DNA of 64,000 bases from Streptomyces spiralis (GCF_014654675.1 NZ_BNBC01000004.1:223245-287244); one strand, 5' to 3'; shown: positions 20,606 through 29,721, numbered from the stretch's first letter. The notes: generated by a model not told the origin, from the letters alone. Program-made: numbers and translations.

Positions 20606-21828
20606 ACATCGCCGAGAGCGTGCGCGCCTGGCACCGCGACAGGCGGAGCTTCGCCGTGGCCACCGTGGTGCGGGTGTCCGGCAGCGCGCCCCGCGGGCCC
20701 GGCGCCGCTCTCGCCGTCAGCGCCGACGGCGAGGCGGTCGGCTCGGTGTCCGGCGGCTGCGTCGAGGCCGCGGTGTACGAGCTCTGCCGGGCGGCGATCG
20801 GCTCGGGACAGGCGCTGCTGGAGCGTTTCGGCTACAGCGACGAGGACGCCTTCGCGGCCGGCCTGACCTGTGGCGGCGTGCTGGACGTCTTCGTGCAGCC
20901 GGTCGTCCCGGGCTCCGACCCGGCGATCGACGCGGCGATCGCCTCCCTGGCCTCCGGCACTCCGCTCGCCCTCGCCCGGGCCGTCGCCGGTCCGCCGGAC
21001 CTCGTCGGCGCGGCCGTGGCGGTCACGGCCGACGGCCACCGCGGCGGACTCGGCGGGTACGCCGCCCTGGAGCGCGCGGTCGCGGCTCAGGCCCGGGCCA
21101 TGCTGGACACCGGCCGCACGGGAGAGGTCGTCCTCGGGCCGGCCGGGACCCCGTGCGACGACACCGGCCCGGGCACCGCCACCTTCTTCGTCGAGGCGTA
21201 CGTCCCCCCGCCCCGCATGATCGTCTTCGGTGCCATCGACTTCGCCGCGGCCGTGGCGGGGATCGGGACGTTCCTCGGCTACCACGTCACCGTGTGCGAC
21301 GCCCGTCCCGTCTTCGCCACCCGCCGTCGCTTCCCCGACGCCGACGAGGTCGTCGTCGACTGGCCGCACCGCTACCTCGACACCCAGCTCGACCGGATCG
21401 ACGGCCGCACCGTGCTGTGCGTGCTCACCCACGACGCGAAGTTCGACATCCCGCTGCTGGAGCGGGCCCTGCGCCTCCCGGTCCGCTACGTCGGCGCCAT
21501 GGGCTCCCGCCGCACCCACCTCGAGCGGGAGGCCCGGCTGCGGGAGGCCGGCCTCGGCGACGCCGAGATCGCCCGGCTGCGGTCCCCGATCGGGCTCGAC
21601 CTCGGCGCCCGCACCCCCGAGGAGACCGCCGTCTCCGTGGCCGCCGAGATCGTCGCCCACCGGCGCGGCGGCTCCTGCCTGCCCCTGTCCGCCACCGCCG
21701 GCCCGATCCATCACGTGGCCGGCCGGGCGCACGGCGACGCGGTCCAGCCGCCGGGCCGATCGGACGACCCGGATCACCCGGACCACCCGCCGGTCCGGCA
21801 CGGCTTGCTCGCGGGAGCCAGACCGTGA
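20599..21828 (+). CDS. XdhC/CoxI-family molybdenum enzyme maturation factor
   Basis: A 409-residue protein. The N-terminal XdhC domain (SGSAPRGPGAAL and GSVSGGCVEAAV, then TCGGVLDVF) is followed by a C-terminal Rossmann domain (RMIVFGAIDFAAAV...VCDARPVFAT; GAMGSRRTHLERE). XdhC-type proteins bind Mo cofactor, promote its sulfuration and insert it into xanthine-oxidase-family enzymes. It therefore serves the hydroxylase encoded just upstream. The last ~30 residues are a His/Pro/Asp-rich tail. Its stop overlaps the thioesterase start (GTGA). Confidence 0.92.
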   Translation: MKDIAESVRAWHRDRRSFAVATVVRVSGSAPRGPGAALAVSADGEAVGSVSGGCVEAAVYELCRAAIGSGQALLERFGYSDEDAFAAGLTCGGVLDVFVQPVVPGSDPAIDAAIASLASGTPLALARAVAGPPDLVGAAVAVTADGHRGGLGGYAALERAVAAQARAMLDTGRTGEVVLGPAGTPCDDTGPGTATFFVEAYVPPPRMIVFGAIDFAAAVAGIGTFLGYHVTVCDARPVFATRRRFPDADEVVVDWPHRYLDTQLDRIDGRTVLCVLTHDAKFDIPLLERALRLPVRYVGAMGSRRTHLEREARLREAGLGDAEIARLRSPIGLDLGARTPEETAVSVAAEIVAHRRGGSCLPLSATAGPIHHVAGRAHGDAVQPPGRSDDPDHPDHPPVRHGLLAGARP

Positions 21829-22658
21829 GATGCGTGGAGCTGCGGACCGCCAGGGTCCCCGAACTGACACTGGTCCTGCTGCATCACGCGGGCGGCTCCG
21901 CCGGCGGCTACCGGCACTTCGTGAGCCACCTGCCGGAGCACTGGCGGGTGCTGGCGGCGGAACTGCCGGGCCGTGTGCACGCGTCTGGGCAGCACGGCTG
22001 CCGCTCGGTCGGCGAGGTGGTGGACCGGCTGCTGCCCGTGCTCAGGGCCGAGCCCGTCGGCGCGTACGCCGTGTTCGGGCACAGCATGGGAGCGCTCGTC
22101 GCCTTCGAACTGGTCCGGGCGCTGGAACGGCTGGGCCGGCCGCCCCTGTGGCTCGGGCTCTCCGGCAGCCCGGCGCCGGAGACCGGCGGTCCGGCGGCAC
22201 CGCGGCGCCACACCTGGCCGCGCGAACGGCTGGAGGACTTCATGCGGCGGCTGGGCGGCACGCCGGACAGCGCCTGGCACCATCCGGTCCTCGCCGAGCG
22301 GATGGTCCGCACCATGCGCCGGGACCTGGAGATCATCGACACCTACGAGTACGACGGCGGACCTCCGCTGACCACGCCGCTCTCGCTGTTCGCGGGGGAG
22401 GCGGACCCGCTGGTCCCTCCGGAGCGGGTCCGCCGCTGGGGGGAGCACACCCGGGCCTCCGCCATCTTCCACCGCCTGCCCGGTGGCCACTTCTACCTGT
22501 TCGACCGGGCCGCCGAGGTCTGCCGGCGCATCGTCGAGGACGTCACCGCCCACACGCGCCGCGCCGTCGCGACCCGTGCACCGGGCCCACCGGCCCCACC
22601 GGTCCAGGAGGCTCTCCAGGCCGGTCCATCGCGTTCGGCCGTTCTCGGGTCGCCCTGA
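21825..22658 (+). CDS. type II thioesterase (alpha/beta hydrolase)
   Basis: A 277-residue TE of the GrsT/RifR type. HHAGGSAGGYRHF forms the oxyanion region, GHSMGA (about 84-89) the nucleophile Ser, GEADPLVP the Asp and GGHFYLF the His. Such enzymes remove stalled acyl groups from carrier proteins, or release short chains. As the PKS has no TE domain, it could also take part in product release. The GTG at 21825 overlaps the XdhC stop. The last ~35 residues are low-complexity. It is the last gene of the biosynthetic block. Confidence 0.9.
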   Translation: MRCVELRTARVPELTLVLLHHAGGSAGGYRHFVSHLPEHWRVLAAELPGRVHASGQHGCRSVGEVVDRLLPVLRAEPVGAYAVFGHSMGALVAFELVRALERLGRPPLWLGLSGSPAPETGGPAAPRRHTWPRERLEDFMRRLGGTPDSAWHHPVLAERMVRTMRRDLEIIDTYEYDGGPPLTTPLSLFAGEADPLVPPERVRRWGEHTRASAIFHRLPGGHFYLFDRAAEVCRRIVEDVTAHTRRAVATRAPGPPAPPVQEALQAGPSRSAVLGSP

Positions 22659-22862
22659 CGGAGGCCCGTGGCCACCGGGAGCCCGCCTTCGATGCCCGCC
22701 TTTCGGCCGACTCCGAAACGAGAGATGCTGGTGTGACGTCGCCCGCGGACGAGCGAACAAAAGCGGGCCGGAGCGCATCCCATGCTTCGCGAGGCCCACC
22801 TCGTGCTCATACGGCCCTGAGCGCGACGCGTACCGTCGCGTCTTCCGAAAGGAGATCGGGCG

Positions 22863-24182
22863 ATGAACCTCTCGTCGTACCGGGACAGCAGAAGCGAGAT
22901 AGTGCCGCGGAGAAGCGCGACAGCACCCCGGCGGCCGCGTGGCCGGGCCACGACCGCCGGCAGAGCGAGCGGCGCCGCCGTGGCGGCGGTGCTCCTGGCG
23001 GGCTGCGGCGCGGGCACCGGCACCCCCAACGCGACCCCGCACTCCAGCGGCCCCGGCGTGTCCCTCGCCCCGCCCGCCGCGTCCTCGGCCACCCGCCCCG
23101 CCCAGACCTCGCCCCCCTCGCTCGCTCCGGACCTCGCCGCCACCGCGACCGCCAAGGCGTGCACCAACAGCTCGAAGCTGACGGGGTGGTCGAACCACCG
23201 GCTGGCCATGCTGACCATCGCCGTCCCGGTCTCGGAGACCTCGGTGTCCGACGCCACCTCCGAGGTGAGCGCCGGCGCCGGCGGAGTGCTGCTCTTCGGC
23301 AGCACGGCGCCCTCCGACCTCGGCGCCCGGCTGAACACCCTGAAGTCGCATGTGCCCGGCCACCTCGGCCTGCTGGTGATGACCGACGAGGAGGGCGGCG
23401 GCATCCAGCGCATGGCCAACCTCGTCGGATCCCTGCCCTGGGCCGCGTACATGGGGGCGCACTGGACCCCGGCCCAGATCCAGCAGAACGTCACGAAGGT
23501 CGCCACCAAGATGGCGGCCGCCCAGGTGAACATGAATCTCGCGCCGGTGGTCGACGTCGACGGCAGGAACGTGGCTCCCAGCAAGACCAACCCCGACGGA
23601 TGGCGCTCCTTCAGCGGCAACACCTCGGTGGTCTCCAAGGCCGGTGTCGCGTACATGAACGGGATGCGCGCCGGAGGCGTCATACCCGTCGTCAAGCACT
23701 TCCCGGGCATCGGCGGCTCCACCTACAACTCCGACTTCGGCCCCGCCCGCACGCTGCCCTGGTCCACCCTGCAGAAGGTGGCCATCCCGCCGTTCACAGC
23801 GGCCATCAAGGCCGGTGCCCCGGCCATCATGGTCGCCAACAACATCGTGCCGGGCCTGGGCACCAACCCGGCGAGCCTGTCACCCACCGCCATCGGCGAG
23901 CTGCGCGGCAAGATGGGCTTCAAGGGGCTGGTGCTCACCGACTCGCTCAGCGCCAAGGCGATCTCCGCCGCCGGCTTCAGCGTTCCCGCCGCCGCCGTGC
24001 AGGCCCTGCGCTCCGGTGCCGACATGGTCATGTTCGACCTGAAGGGCAACGTCAGCTCCCAGACGTCCTCGATCGCGACGGCGATCACCAACGCGGTGAC
24101 CGGCGGACACCTCTCCCGCAGCCGCCTCATCGACGCGGCGGGGCACGTCCTGGCCGTCCGGCACGTGAACCTCTGCTCCTGA
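22863..24182 (+). CDS. GH3-family (NagZ-like) lipoprotein
   Basis: A 439-residue protein beginning after GGAGATCGGGCG. The N-terminus is Arg-rich with a hydrophobic stretch ending in the lipobox LLAGC, then a long Ser/Pro/Thr-rich linker. The GH3 barrel follows, with MTDEEGGGIQRM, NLAPVVDVD, KHFPGIGG and the nucleophile Asp in LVLTDSLSAKA. NagZ enzymes use a His in KHFPGHGD; here that His is Ile and the loop is rearranged (GIGGSTYNSDFG), so a different general acid or altered activity is likely. A cell-surface glycan-active role is inferred. Convergent with the lacI gene. Confidence 0.85.
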   Translation: MNLSSYRDSRSEIVPRRSATAPRRPRGRATTAGRASGAAVAAVLLAGCGAGTGTPNATPHSSGPGVSLAPPAASSATRPAQTSPPSLAPDLAATATAKACTNSSKLTGWSNHRLAMLTIAVPVSETSVSDATSEVSAGAGGVLLFGSTAPSDLGARLNTLKSHVPGHLGLLVMTDEEGGGIQRMANLVGSLPWAAYMGAHWTPAQIQQNVTKVATKMAAAQVNMNLAPVVDVDGRNVAPSKTNPDGWRSFSGNTSVVSKAGVAYMNGMRAGGVIPVVKHFPGIGGSTYNSDFGPARTLPWSTLQKVAIPPFTAAIKAGAPAIMVANNIVPGLGTNPASLSPTAIGELRGKMGFKGLVLTDSLSAKAISAAGFSVPAAAVQALRSGADMVMFDLKGNVSSQTSSIATAITNAVTGGHLSRSRLIDAAGHVLAVRHVNLCS

Positions 24183-24232
24183 GTGATTCGCTCCTGACCG
24201 TGAGCGAGCGCAGCCGGGTGCGCGGCGGCAGG

Positions 24233-25252
24233 TCAGGGGCGCTCGCCGGTGCTCTCCCGCACCGCCAGCCGGTGGCCGACGAGACGGTCGATGGCGTCCT
24301 CCGAGTCCGGCCGGTCGATCCGGTCGATCAGCAGGGACACCGCGCTGTCCGCGATGGCCTCCTTGTCGGGAGCGATCGTGGTGAGGCTCGGCACGCTGAA
24401 ACGTGAGGCCTCGATGTCGTCGAACCCGACCACGTCGAGGTCGTGGGAGGCGCGCAGGCCGGCCTCGTGCAGGGCACGCAGCGCGCCGAGGGCGAGGTGG
24501 TCGTTCAGGCACAGCAGGGCGTCGGGGCGTGGCTGCCGCTCCAGCAGGGCGGCCGCCGCCCGGGCGCCGTCCTGCCAGTGGTAGTGCTCGACCGGTACGA
24601 TCAGATCCGGTGTGAACGGGACATGGGCGGCCCGCAGGGCCGACTGGTAGCCCTTGGTGCGCAGCCGGTCGGTGCCCTGCCGGCCCCGGACCGCTCCTCC
24701 GACGACCGCGATGGTGCGCCGCCCTCGGGCGAGCAGGTGCTCGGTCGCCTCACGGGCGGCGGCGACGTTGTCGATGCCCACATGGTCCACCGCGCCCGGG
24801 GCCTGGCGCTCCCCGAGGAGGACGACGGGCAGCCGGGTGTCCCGTGTGGCGAGGTCGCGCGGCGTCAGCGACAGCGGGCTGAGGATGATCCCGTCGGTGA
24901 ACTGGGCGTCGAACCCGTGCAGGGCGGACAGCTCACGCTCGCGGACCCCACCGGTCTGGTGCAGCAGTACCGTGCGGCCGCGCCGGTCCGCCGCGGCCAT
25001 GACGTGCTTGGCCAGCTCGGAGAAGTAGGCGACGTCGAGCTCGGGGACCGCCAGCGTGATCATGCCGGTGCGGCCCTGGCGCAGCTGCCGGCCGGCGAGG
25101 TTGACCCGGTAGCCGAGCGCCTCGATGGCTTCCCGCACGGCGGCCCGGGTGTGCTCCGAGACGTGTTCGAAGTCGTTGATCACGTTGGAGACGGTCTTGG
25201 GGGAGACGCCCGCGTACTCCGCGACGTCCTTGATCCTCGGCCTGGTCGCCAC
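24233..25252 (-). CDS. LacI-family transcriptional regulator
   Basis: A 339-residue repressor. The HTH (IKDVAEYAGVSPKTVSNVIN, residues 7-26) and hinge (LNLAGRQL-like, here VNLAGRQLRQGRTG) are followed by a periplasmic-binding-like sensor domain (HVGIDNVAAAREATEHLLARG; VVGFDDIEASRF). It lies just downstream of the GH2 gene on the same strand and faces the sugar ABC importer across the divergent promoter. It therefore probably represses both until their sugar is present. Two LacI-type palindromes are in that region. Confidence 0.93.
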   Translation of the reverse strand: MATRPRIKDVAEYAGVSPKTVSNVINDFEHVSEHTRAAVREAIEALGYRVNLAGRQLRQGRTGMITLAVPELDVAYFSELAKHVMAAADRRGRTVLLHQTGGVRERELSALHGFDAQFTDGIILSPLSLTPRDLATRDTRLPVVLLGERQAPGAVDHVGIDNVAAAREATEHLLARGRRTIAVVGGAVRGRQGTDRLRTKGYQSALRAAHVPFTPDLIVPVEHYHWQDGARAAAALLERQPRPDALLCLNDHLALGALRALHEAGLRASHDLDVVGFDDIEASRFSVPSLTTIAPDKEAIADSAVSLLIDRIDRPDSEDAIDRLVGHRLAVRESTGERP

Positions 25253-25292
25253 CGCCGCACCTCCTTCCCCTCCGGTGGGATCCTATCCGCGA

Positions 25293-27140
25293 TCACGGGA
25301 GCGACGGGGGCTCCGGCTTCTCGTCGGGATCCGGCTGTGCGCCGGTGACGATGCGGCGGATCGTCTCCAGCGGCAGCTTCGGGGAACCGTCCGCGCACAG
25401 CAGGCCGTTGGTCTCCTGGGCGGTGTCCATGAACTGCGTGTAGCAGAAGCCCGCGACGACCGTACTCGCGTGCAGCGCACCGAAGATGTCGCCGAGCAGG
25501 GCCGCGTACTGGGCCTCGGAGCCGGTCCGGGTGTACGAGAAGTCGCCGTCGTCCGCGCGTACCGACAGCCCGCCGAACTCGGTGATCATCAAGGGCGCGT
25601 CACCGGCGGCGTACCGCTCCTTCTGCCGCGGGCCGACCGACAGCACGCGTCCCTGGGGGCCGGGACCGGCGAGCAGCCGGTCGAAGGCGGCGGCGTCGCC
25701 GTAGCGCCGGGTCAGCACCCGAGGGTCGGAGGAGTAGTCGTGCACGCCGAGGATGTCGCTGTCGGTGTGCTCCCAGCCCTCGTTGGACATCACCGGCCGG
25801 GTGGGGTCCAGGGCCCGGGTGAGGTGGGCCAGGGCGAGGGAGTAGTGCCGCTGCGCGGGGTCGTGGGGGATGTCCGAGGCGCCCCAGCTCTCGTTGACCG
25901 GCACCCAGGTGACGATCGACGGGTGGCTGCGGTCGCGTCGCACCATGGCCGGCCACTCACGGATGAGCAGCTCCACGGCCTCGGTGCCGAACTCGTACGC
26001 GGCCCCGGTCTCGCCCCACACCAGCAGGCCGAGCCGGTCGGCCCAGTACAGGAAGCGCGGGTCCTCGGCCTTCTGGTGGACGCGGACGGCGTTGAAGCCC
26101 ATCGCCTTGATCAGCTCGACCTCGCGGCGCAGCTCGGCGGTCCCGGAGTTCGCGATCAGGGTGTCGGGGCGGTAGCCCTGGTTGAGCACCGAACGCACGT
26201 AGTAGGGACGGCCGTTCAGCAGGAAGGCGCCGCGGCCGACGCCCGCGCTGCGCAGGCCCACATAGCTGTCCACCGTGTCGAGCACCGCGGCCGTGTCCGC
26301 CTCGCGCACGGTCACCCGCGCGTCGAGCAGGGTCGGCCGCTCGGGGCTCCACAGCAGCTCCTCGCGGTCGATTCCGTTGCGCAGCGCGGGAACGACGAGG
26401 TCGATCCGGCAGCGTGGGGTGCGCACCGTGCTGGTGCTCTCGGCCAGCACCTCGCCGTCACGGCTCAGCACGATCTCCACGGTCACCGGGGCGGCCGGCA
26501 CCTGGGCCAGGGTGAGTTCGGCCAGCACGCCGCGCGCCGGGTCGGGGATCCAGGCCAGGTCGGTGATGTGCTGGGCGGCCACCGTCTCGGTCCACACCGT
26601 CTGCCAGATGCCGGTGGTCCGCTCGTACCAGACCTCGTGCGGGCGGTCCTGCCAGTCCTGCTTGCCGCGCGGCTGCGCGAGGTCGGCCGGATGGTCCTCG
26701 GCCCGGACGACGAGCAGGTGCTCCCCGGCACCGGGGCGCAGCGCATGGGTCACATCGGCGGTGAACGGTGTCTGGCCGCCCACGTGTTCGGCCACCAGCC
26801 GGCCGTCCAGCCACACCTTCGCCCGGTGGTCGACGGCTCCGAAGTGCACCAGCGCCCGCCGGCCGGCGCCGGCCGCGAGGACCTCGTGGGGTATGCGGCG
26901 GCGGTACCAGACCACCGCGTGCGGCGCGGTCTCGCCGATGCCGGAGGCGGGGGCCTCGGGCGGGTACGGGACGGTGATCTCCCGGTCGAAGGCGCCCGTC
27001 ACCCCCTCGGTGAACCACGCGGCGCGCTCGCCCTCGTCGGCGTCGTCGTACCCGAACTCCCAGACGCCGTCCAGGCTGTGCCACCGCTCCCGGCGCAGGA
27101 TCGGCCTCGGATACGTCCCGTCCTGCTCGCTCACCCTCAC
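25293..27140 (-). CDS. glycoside hydrolase family 2 (beta-galactosidase/glucuronidase-like)
   Basis: About 615 residues, starting at the GTG at 27140 behind GGAGG. Domain order is the GH2 one: jelly-roll sugar-binding domain (RRERWHSLDGVWEFGYDD; WYRRRIP), Ig-like domain, then the TIM barrel with acid/base Glu in VPVNESWG and nucleophile Glu in ITEFGG. No signal peptide is seen, so it acts in the cytoplasm on imported oligosaccharides. Sequence alone does not separate galactosidase, glucuronidase or mannosidase activity. Paired with LacI and an ABC importer. Confidence 0.92.
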   Translation of the reverse strand: MRVSEQDGTYPRPILRRERWHSLDGVWEFGYDDADEGERAAWFTEGVTGAFDREITVPYPPEAPASGIGETAPHAVVWYRRRIPHEVLAAGAGRRALVHFGAVDHRAKVWLDGRLVAEHVGGQTPFTADVTHALRPGAGEHLLVVRAEDHPADLAQPRGKQDWQDRPHEVWYERTTGIWQTVWTETVAAQHITDLAWIPDPARGVLAELTLAQVPAAPVTVEIVLSRDGEVLAESTSTVRTPRCRIDLVVPALRNGIDREELLWSPERPTLLDARVTVREADTAAVLDTVDSYVGLRSAGVGRGAFLLNGRPYYVRSVLNQGYRPDTLIANSGTAELRREVELIKAMGFNAVRVHQKAEDPRFLYWADRLGLLVWGETGAAYEFGTEAVELLIREWPAMVRRDRSHPSIVTWVPVNESWGASDIPHDPAQRHYSLALAHLTRALDPTRPVMSNEGWEHTDSDILGVHDYSSDPRVLTRRYGDAAAFDRLLAGPGPQGRVLSVGPRQKERYAAGDAPLMITEFGGLSVRADDGDFSYTRTGSEAQYAALLGDIFGALHASTVVAGFCYTQFMDTAQETNGLLCADGSPKLPLETIRRIVTGAQPDPDEKPEPPSLP

Positions 27141-27217
27141 TGATCCTCCTTCTGCCGTTCCGTACGTCCCCGGCCACGGCGTCTCCACGTTCGAAGTGCT
27201 GCCATCATGAGTGATCG

Positions 27218-27232
27218 TTTACATCGATGCAA
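27218..27232. promoter_or_regulatory. LacI-type operator near the GH2 start
   Basis: TTTACATCGATGCAA is a near-perfect palindrome with the central CG step typical of LacI-family sites. It lies 78-92 bp upstream of the GH2 gene start at 27140. Together with the copy at 27330 it is the probable target of the neighbouring LacI protein. Confidence 0.65.
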
Positions 27233-27329
27233 GGACGGATCGAGGGGCGGAATGGCGTCGTCGGCGCGGCAGATCATGTGACGCCGGGAATGATGCGGAC
27301 CTCGGATGTGACTACTTTTCGCCGGTGTA

Positions 27330-27344
27330 TTGCATCGTTGTAAA
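27330..27344. promoter_or_regulatory. LacI-type operator near the ABC importer start
   Basis: TTGCATCGTTGTAAA matches the other operator (reverse orientation TTGCATCGATGTAAA) in 14 of 15 positions. It sits 60-74 bp upstream of the binding-protein ATG at 27404. The pair, about 110 bp apart centre to centre, could support looping between the two promoters. Confidence 0.65.
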
Positions 27345-27403
27345 TCGTGTGTCAGGGTCTGCGCCATCGAGGCCACACCGAATTCAACGAGGTGCACACC
27401 CCT

Positions 27404-28747
27404 ATGAGTGGAGCGATGGCGCGCCGACGGCTCCTGGCCCTCGGCGGTGGACTCGCCCTGACCGGAGCGCTCGCGGCATGCTCCTCACCGCTCGCATCCG
27501 GGCTGACGGGCTCTCAGCCGAACACCGCGGACGTCATCTTCTGGAACCTGTTCACCGGCGGTGACGGCGCCAACATGGTGCTGATGGAGGACAGGTTCAG
27601 GAAGACCCACCCGGGGACCTCCGTCGAAGCGACCGTCCTCGCCTGGGGCAACCCCTACTACACGAAACTGGCACTGGCCACCGCGAGCGGCACGCCCCCG
27701 GACGTCGGCATCGTCCACCTGTCACGGCTCCCGCTGCTGGCCGCCTCAGAGCTGCTGGACCCGATAGAGAAGGCCGGACTCGGCGAACTGGGCATCACCG
27801 AGGACAAGTTCACGCCCGCGGCCTGGCGCAAGGCCACCGTGGACGGGACGGTGTACGCGGTGCCCCTGGACACGCACCCCTTCGTCCTCTACTACAACAT
27901 CGACCTGGCCCGCAGGGCCGGCCTCCTCAACACCGCCGGCGACGGCCTCACCCCGCTCAAGGGCAAGGAGGACTTCCTGGCCGCCGTGAAGGCCATGAAG
28001 ACCGCGGGCGGCGCCCAGTACGGAGCGGTGATGTCGGTCATCGCCGACCCGTCCACGGCGTGGCGCTACTTCAGCATGATCTACTCCGGCCTGGCCGGTC
28101 CGGTCGTCACGGACTCCGGCACCAGGATCGCCCTCGACACCGAGGCGGTGCAGGAGACGGTCGCCTTCATGCAGAGCCTCACCGCCGACGGCCTGATGCC
28201 GGGAGAGCTGAACGGTTCCGGCGCGAACGCCCTGTTCAGCACGGGCAAGGCCGGTTTCCTTTTCGACGGTGAGTGGCAGATCCCCACATACCGGCAGGTC
28301 AAGGGCCTCCGCTTCGACGTCGTGCCGTTCCCGGCGCTGCTGGGGCCCAAACCGGTGGCCTACGCCGACTCGCACGCCCTGGTCCTGCCCCGCAACGGCA
28401 GTCGCTCGGGGACCCGGACCCGCGACGCGGCGCAGTTCATCAAGAGCCTGCTCGACAACAGTGCCGTATGGGCCGAGGGCGGGCACATCCCCGCCTGGCT
28501 GCCGACCCAGCGCAGCAAGGCGTTCCTCGACCAGTCGCCGCAGCGCAACTACGTACAGGCCGCCTTCGACGCCCGGTACGACCCCGAGGCCTGGTACACC
28601 GGCGCGGGTTCGGACTTCCAGAGTGTCGTGGGCGGGACGATCATCGAGGCCATCGCCGGGCGGCTCAGCCCCAAGGCCGCGGTGGCCGGCCTGCGTTCCG
28701 ACCTGAAGCGGTTCACCACGGCACGACCGCCGGTCACGATGAAGTAG
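27404..28747 (+). CDS. carbohydrate ABC transporter substrate-binding lipoprotein
   Basis: A 447-residue extracellular sugar-binding protein. The N-terminus has a twin-arginine-like run (ARRRLLALGGG) and a lipobox LAAC, so it is anchored outside the membrane as a lipoprotein. Family features include NLFTGGDGANM, AVPLDTHPFVLYYNIDLARRAGL and a C-terminal helical region. The ATG at 27404 is favoured (GAGG upstream); 27416 is also possible. It is the first gene of a three-gene importer. Ligand unknown, presumably the GH2 substrate. Confidence 0.93.
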   Translation: MSGAMARRRLLALGGGLALTGALAACSSPLASGLTGSQPNTADVIFWNLFTGGDGANMVLMEDRFRKTHPGTSVEATVLAWGNPYYTKLALATASGTPPDVGIVHLSRLPLLAASELLDPIEKAGLGELGITEDKFTPAAWRKATVDGTVYAVPLDTHPFVLYYNIDLARRAGLLNTAGDGLTPLKGKEDFLAAVKAMKTAGGAQYGAVMSVIADPSTAWRYFSMIYSGLAGPVVTDSGTRIALDTEAVQETVAFMQSLTADGLMPGELNGSGANALFSTGKAGFLFDGEWQIPTYRQVKGLRFDVVPFPALLGPKPVAYADSHALVLPRNGSRSGTRTRDAAQFIKSLLDNSAVWAEGGHIPAWLPTQRSKAFLDQSPQRNYVQAAFDARYDPEAWYTGAGSDFQSVVGGTIIEAIAGRLSPKAAVAGLRSDLKRFTTARPPVTMK

Positions 28748-28762
28748 GAGGCTTCAGTCACC

Positions 28763-29710
28763 ATGACGACCGTCGTCCCGACGCGACCGGCACCCACGGC
28801 GCCCGCAGCGGCCCCGCCCGCCGACCGGCCCTCCCGCTCCGAACGCCGGGCCGGAGCGCTGCTCACCGCACCCTTCCTCGTGATCTACCTGCTGTTCCTG
28901 ATCGGCCCGCTGCTCGTGGGCGTGGTGCTGAGCTTCTTCAACACCACCACCGTCAAGAGCGGTCTGGGTGACTGGGTCGGCCTGTCCAACTACACCGAGG
29001 TGGTCACCGACCCCCAGTTCTGGGACGCCATGTGGCACTCGGTGCTCTTCACGCTGCTGACCACACCACCCCTGGTCGTCCTCGCCCTGGCCGGCGCCAT
29101 CCTCGCCTCCCGCGTACGGCGCGGCCGGGTCCTGTACCGCCTGGCGTTCTTCGCGCCGTACGTCGTGCCGTCGTCCGTCGTCGCGCTGATCTTCCTGTGG
29201 ATGTACACCCCGCAGATCGGACTCCTCCCGAAGATCTTCGACGCCGTCGGACTGCCGGTGCCCGACTTCATCGGCAGCACCGCGGGCGGCTGGACCGCCG
29301 TGACGCTGATGACCCTGTGGTGGACCTTCGGCTTCAACTTCGTGCTCTACACCGCCGCGATCCAGGACGTCCCGCCGGACGTCTACGAGGCGGCGGCCAT
29401 CGACGGCGCGGGCCCCTGGCAGCAGATCCGCCACATCACGGTGCCGCTGCTCGGCCGGACCACCAGCCTCGTGCTGATCCTGCAGATCCTCGCCTCGCTG
29501 AAGGTCTTCGACCAGATCTACCTGCTCCTCTCCGGAGGGCCCGACCAGTCCACCCGCCCGGTCATCGAGTACATCTACGACACCGGCTTCACCGCCTACC
29601 GGGGCGGCTACGGCGCCGCCGCCACCATGGTCTATTTCGTCGTCATCGTCGCGATCTCGGCGGCCTGGTACGGGCTGCGCCGCCGTCGCGCGAGCAGCAC
29701 CGCGGCCTGA
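28763..29710 (+). CDS. carbohydrate ABC transporter permease (MalF/UgpA type)
   Basis: A 315-residue permease with six hydrophobic segments after a charged N-terminal tail. The cytoplasmic EAA loop (YEAAAIDGAGPWQQIRHITV) contacts the ATPase. It follows the binding protein by 15 bp and pairs with the next permease. No ATPase gene is in the locus; Streptomyces importers of this class usually share the MsiK ATPase. Confidence 0.93.
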   Translation: MTTVVPTRPAPTAPAAAPPADRPSRSERRAGALLTAPFLVIYLLFLIGPLLVGVVLSFFNTTTVKSGLGDWVGLSNYTEVVTDPQFWDAMWHSVLFTLLTTPPLVVLALAGAILASRVRRGRVLYRLAFFAPYVVPSSVVALIFLWMYTPQIGLLPKIFDAVGLPVPDFIGSTAGGWTAVTLMTLWWTFGFNFVLYTAAIQDVPPDVYEAAAIDGAGPWQQIRHITVPLLGRTTSLVLILQILASLKVFDQIYLLLSGGPDQSTRPVIEYIYDTGFTAYRGGYGAAATMVYFVVIVAISAAWYGLRRRRASSTAA

Positions 29711-29721
29711 GCGGAGGATTC

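Noticed and set aside
27347..27403. Upstream extension of the sugar-binding protein from 27347
   Set aside because: The extension covers the operator region and has no signal-peptide features; the ATG at 27404 is followed directly by the lipoprotein signal.
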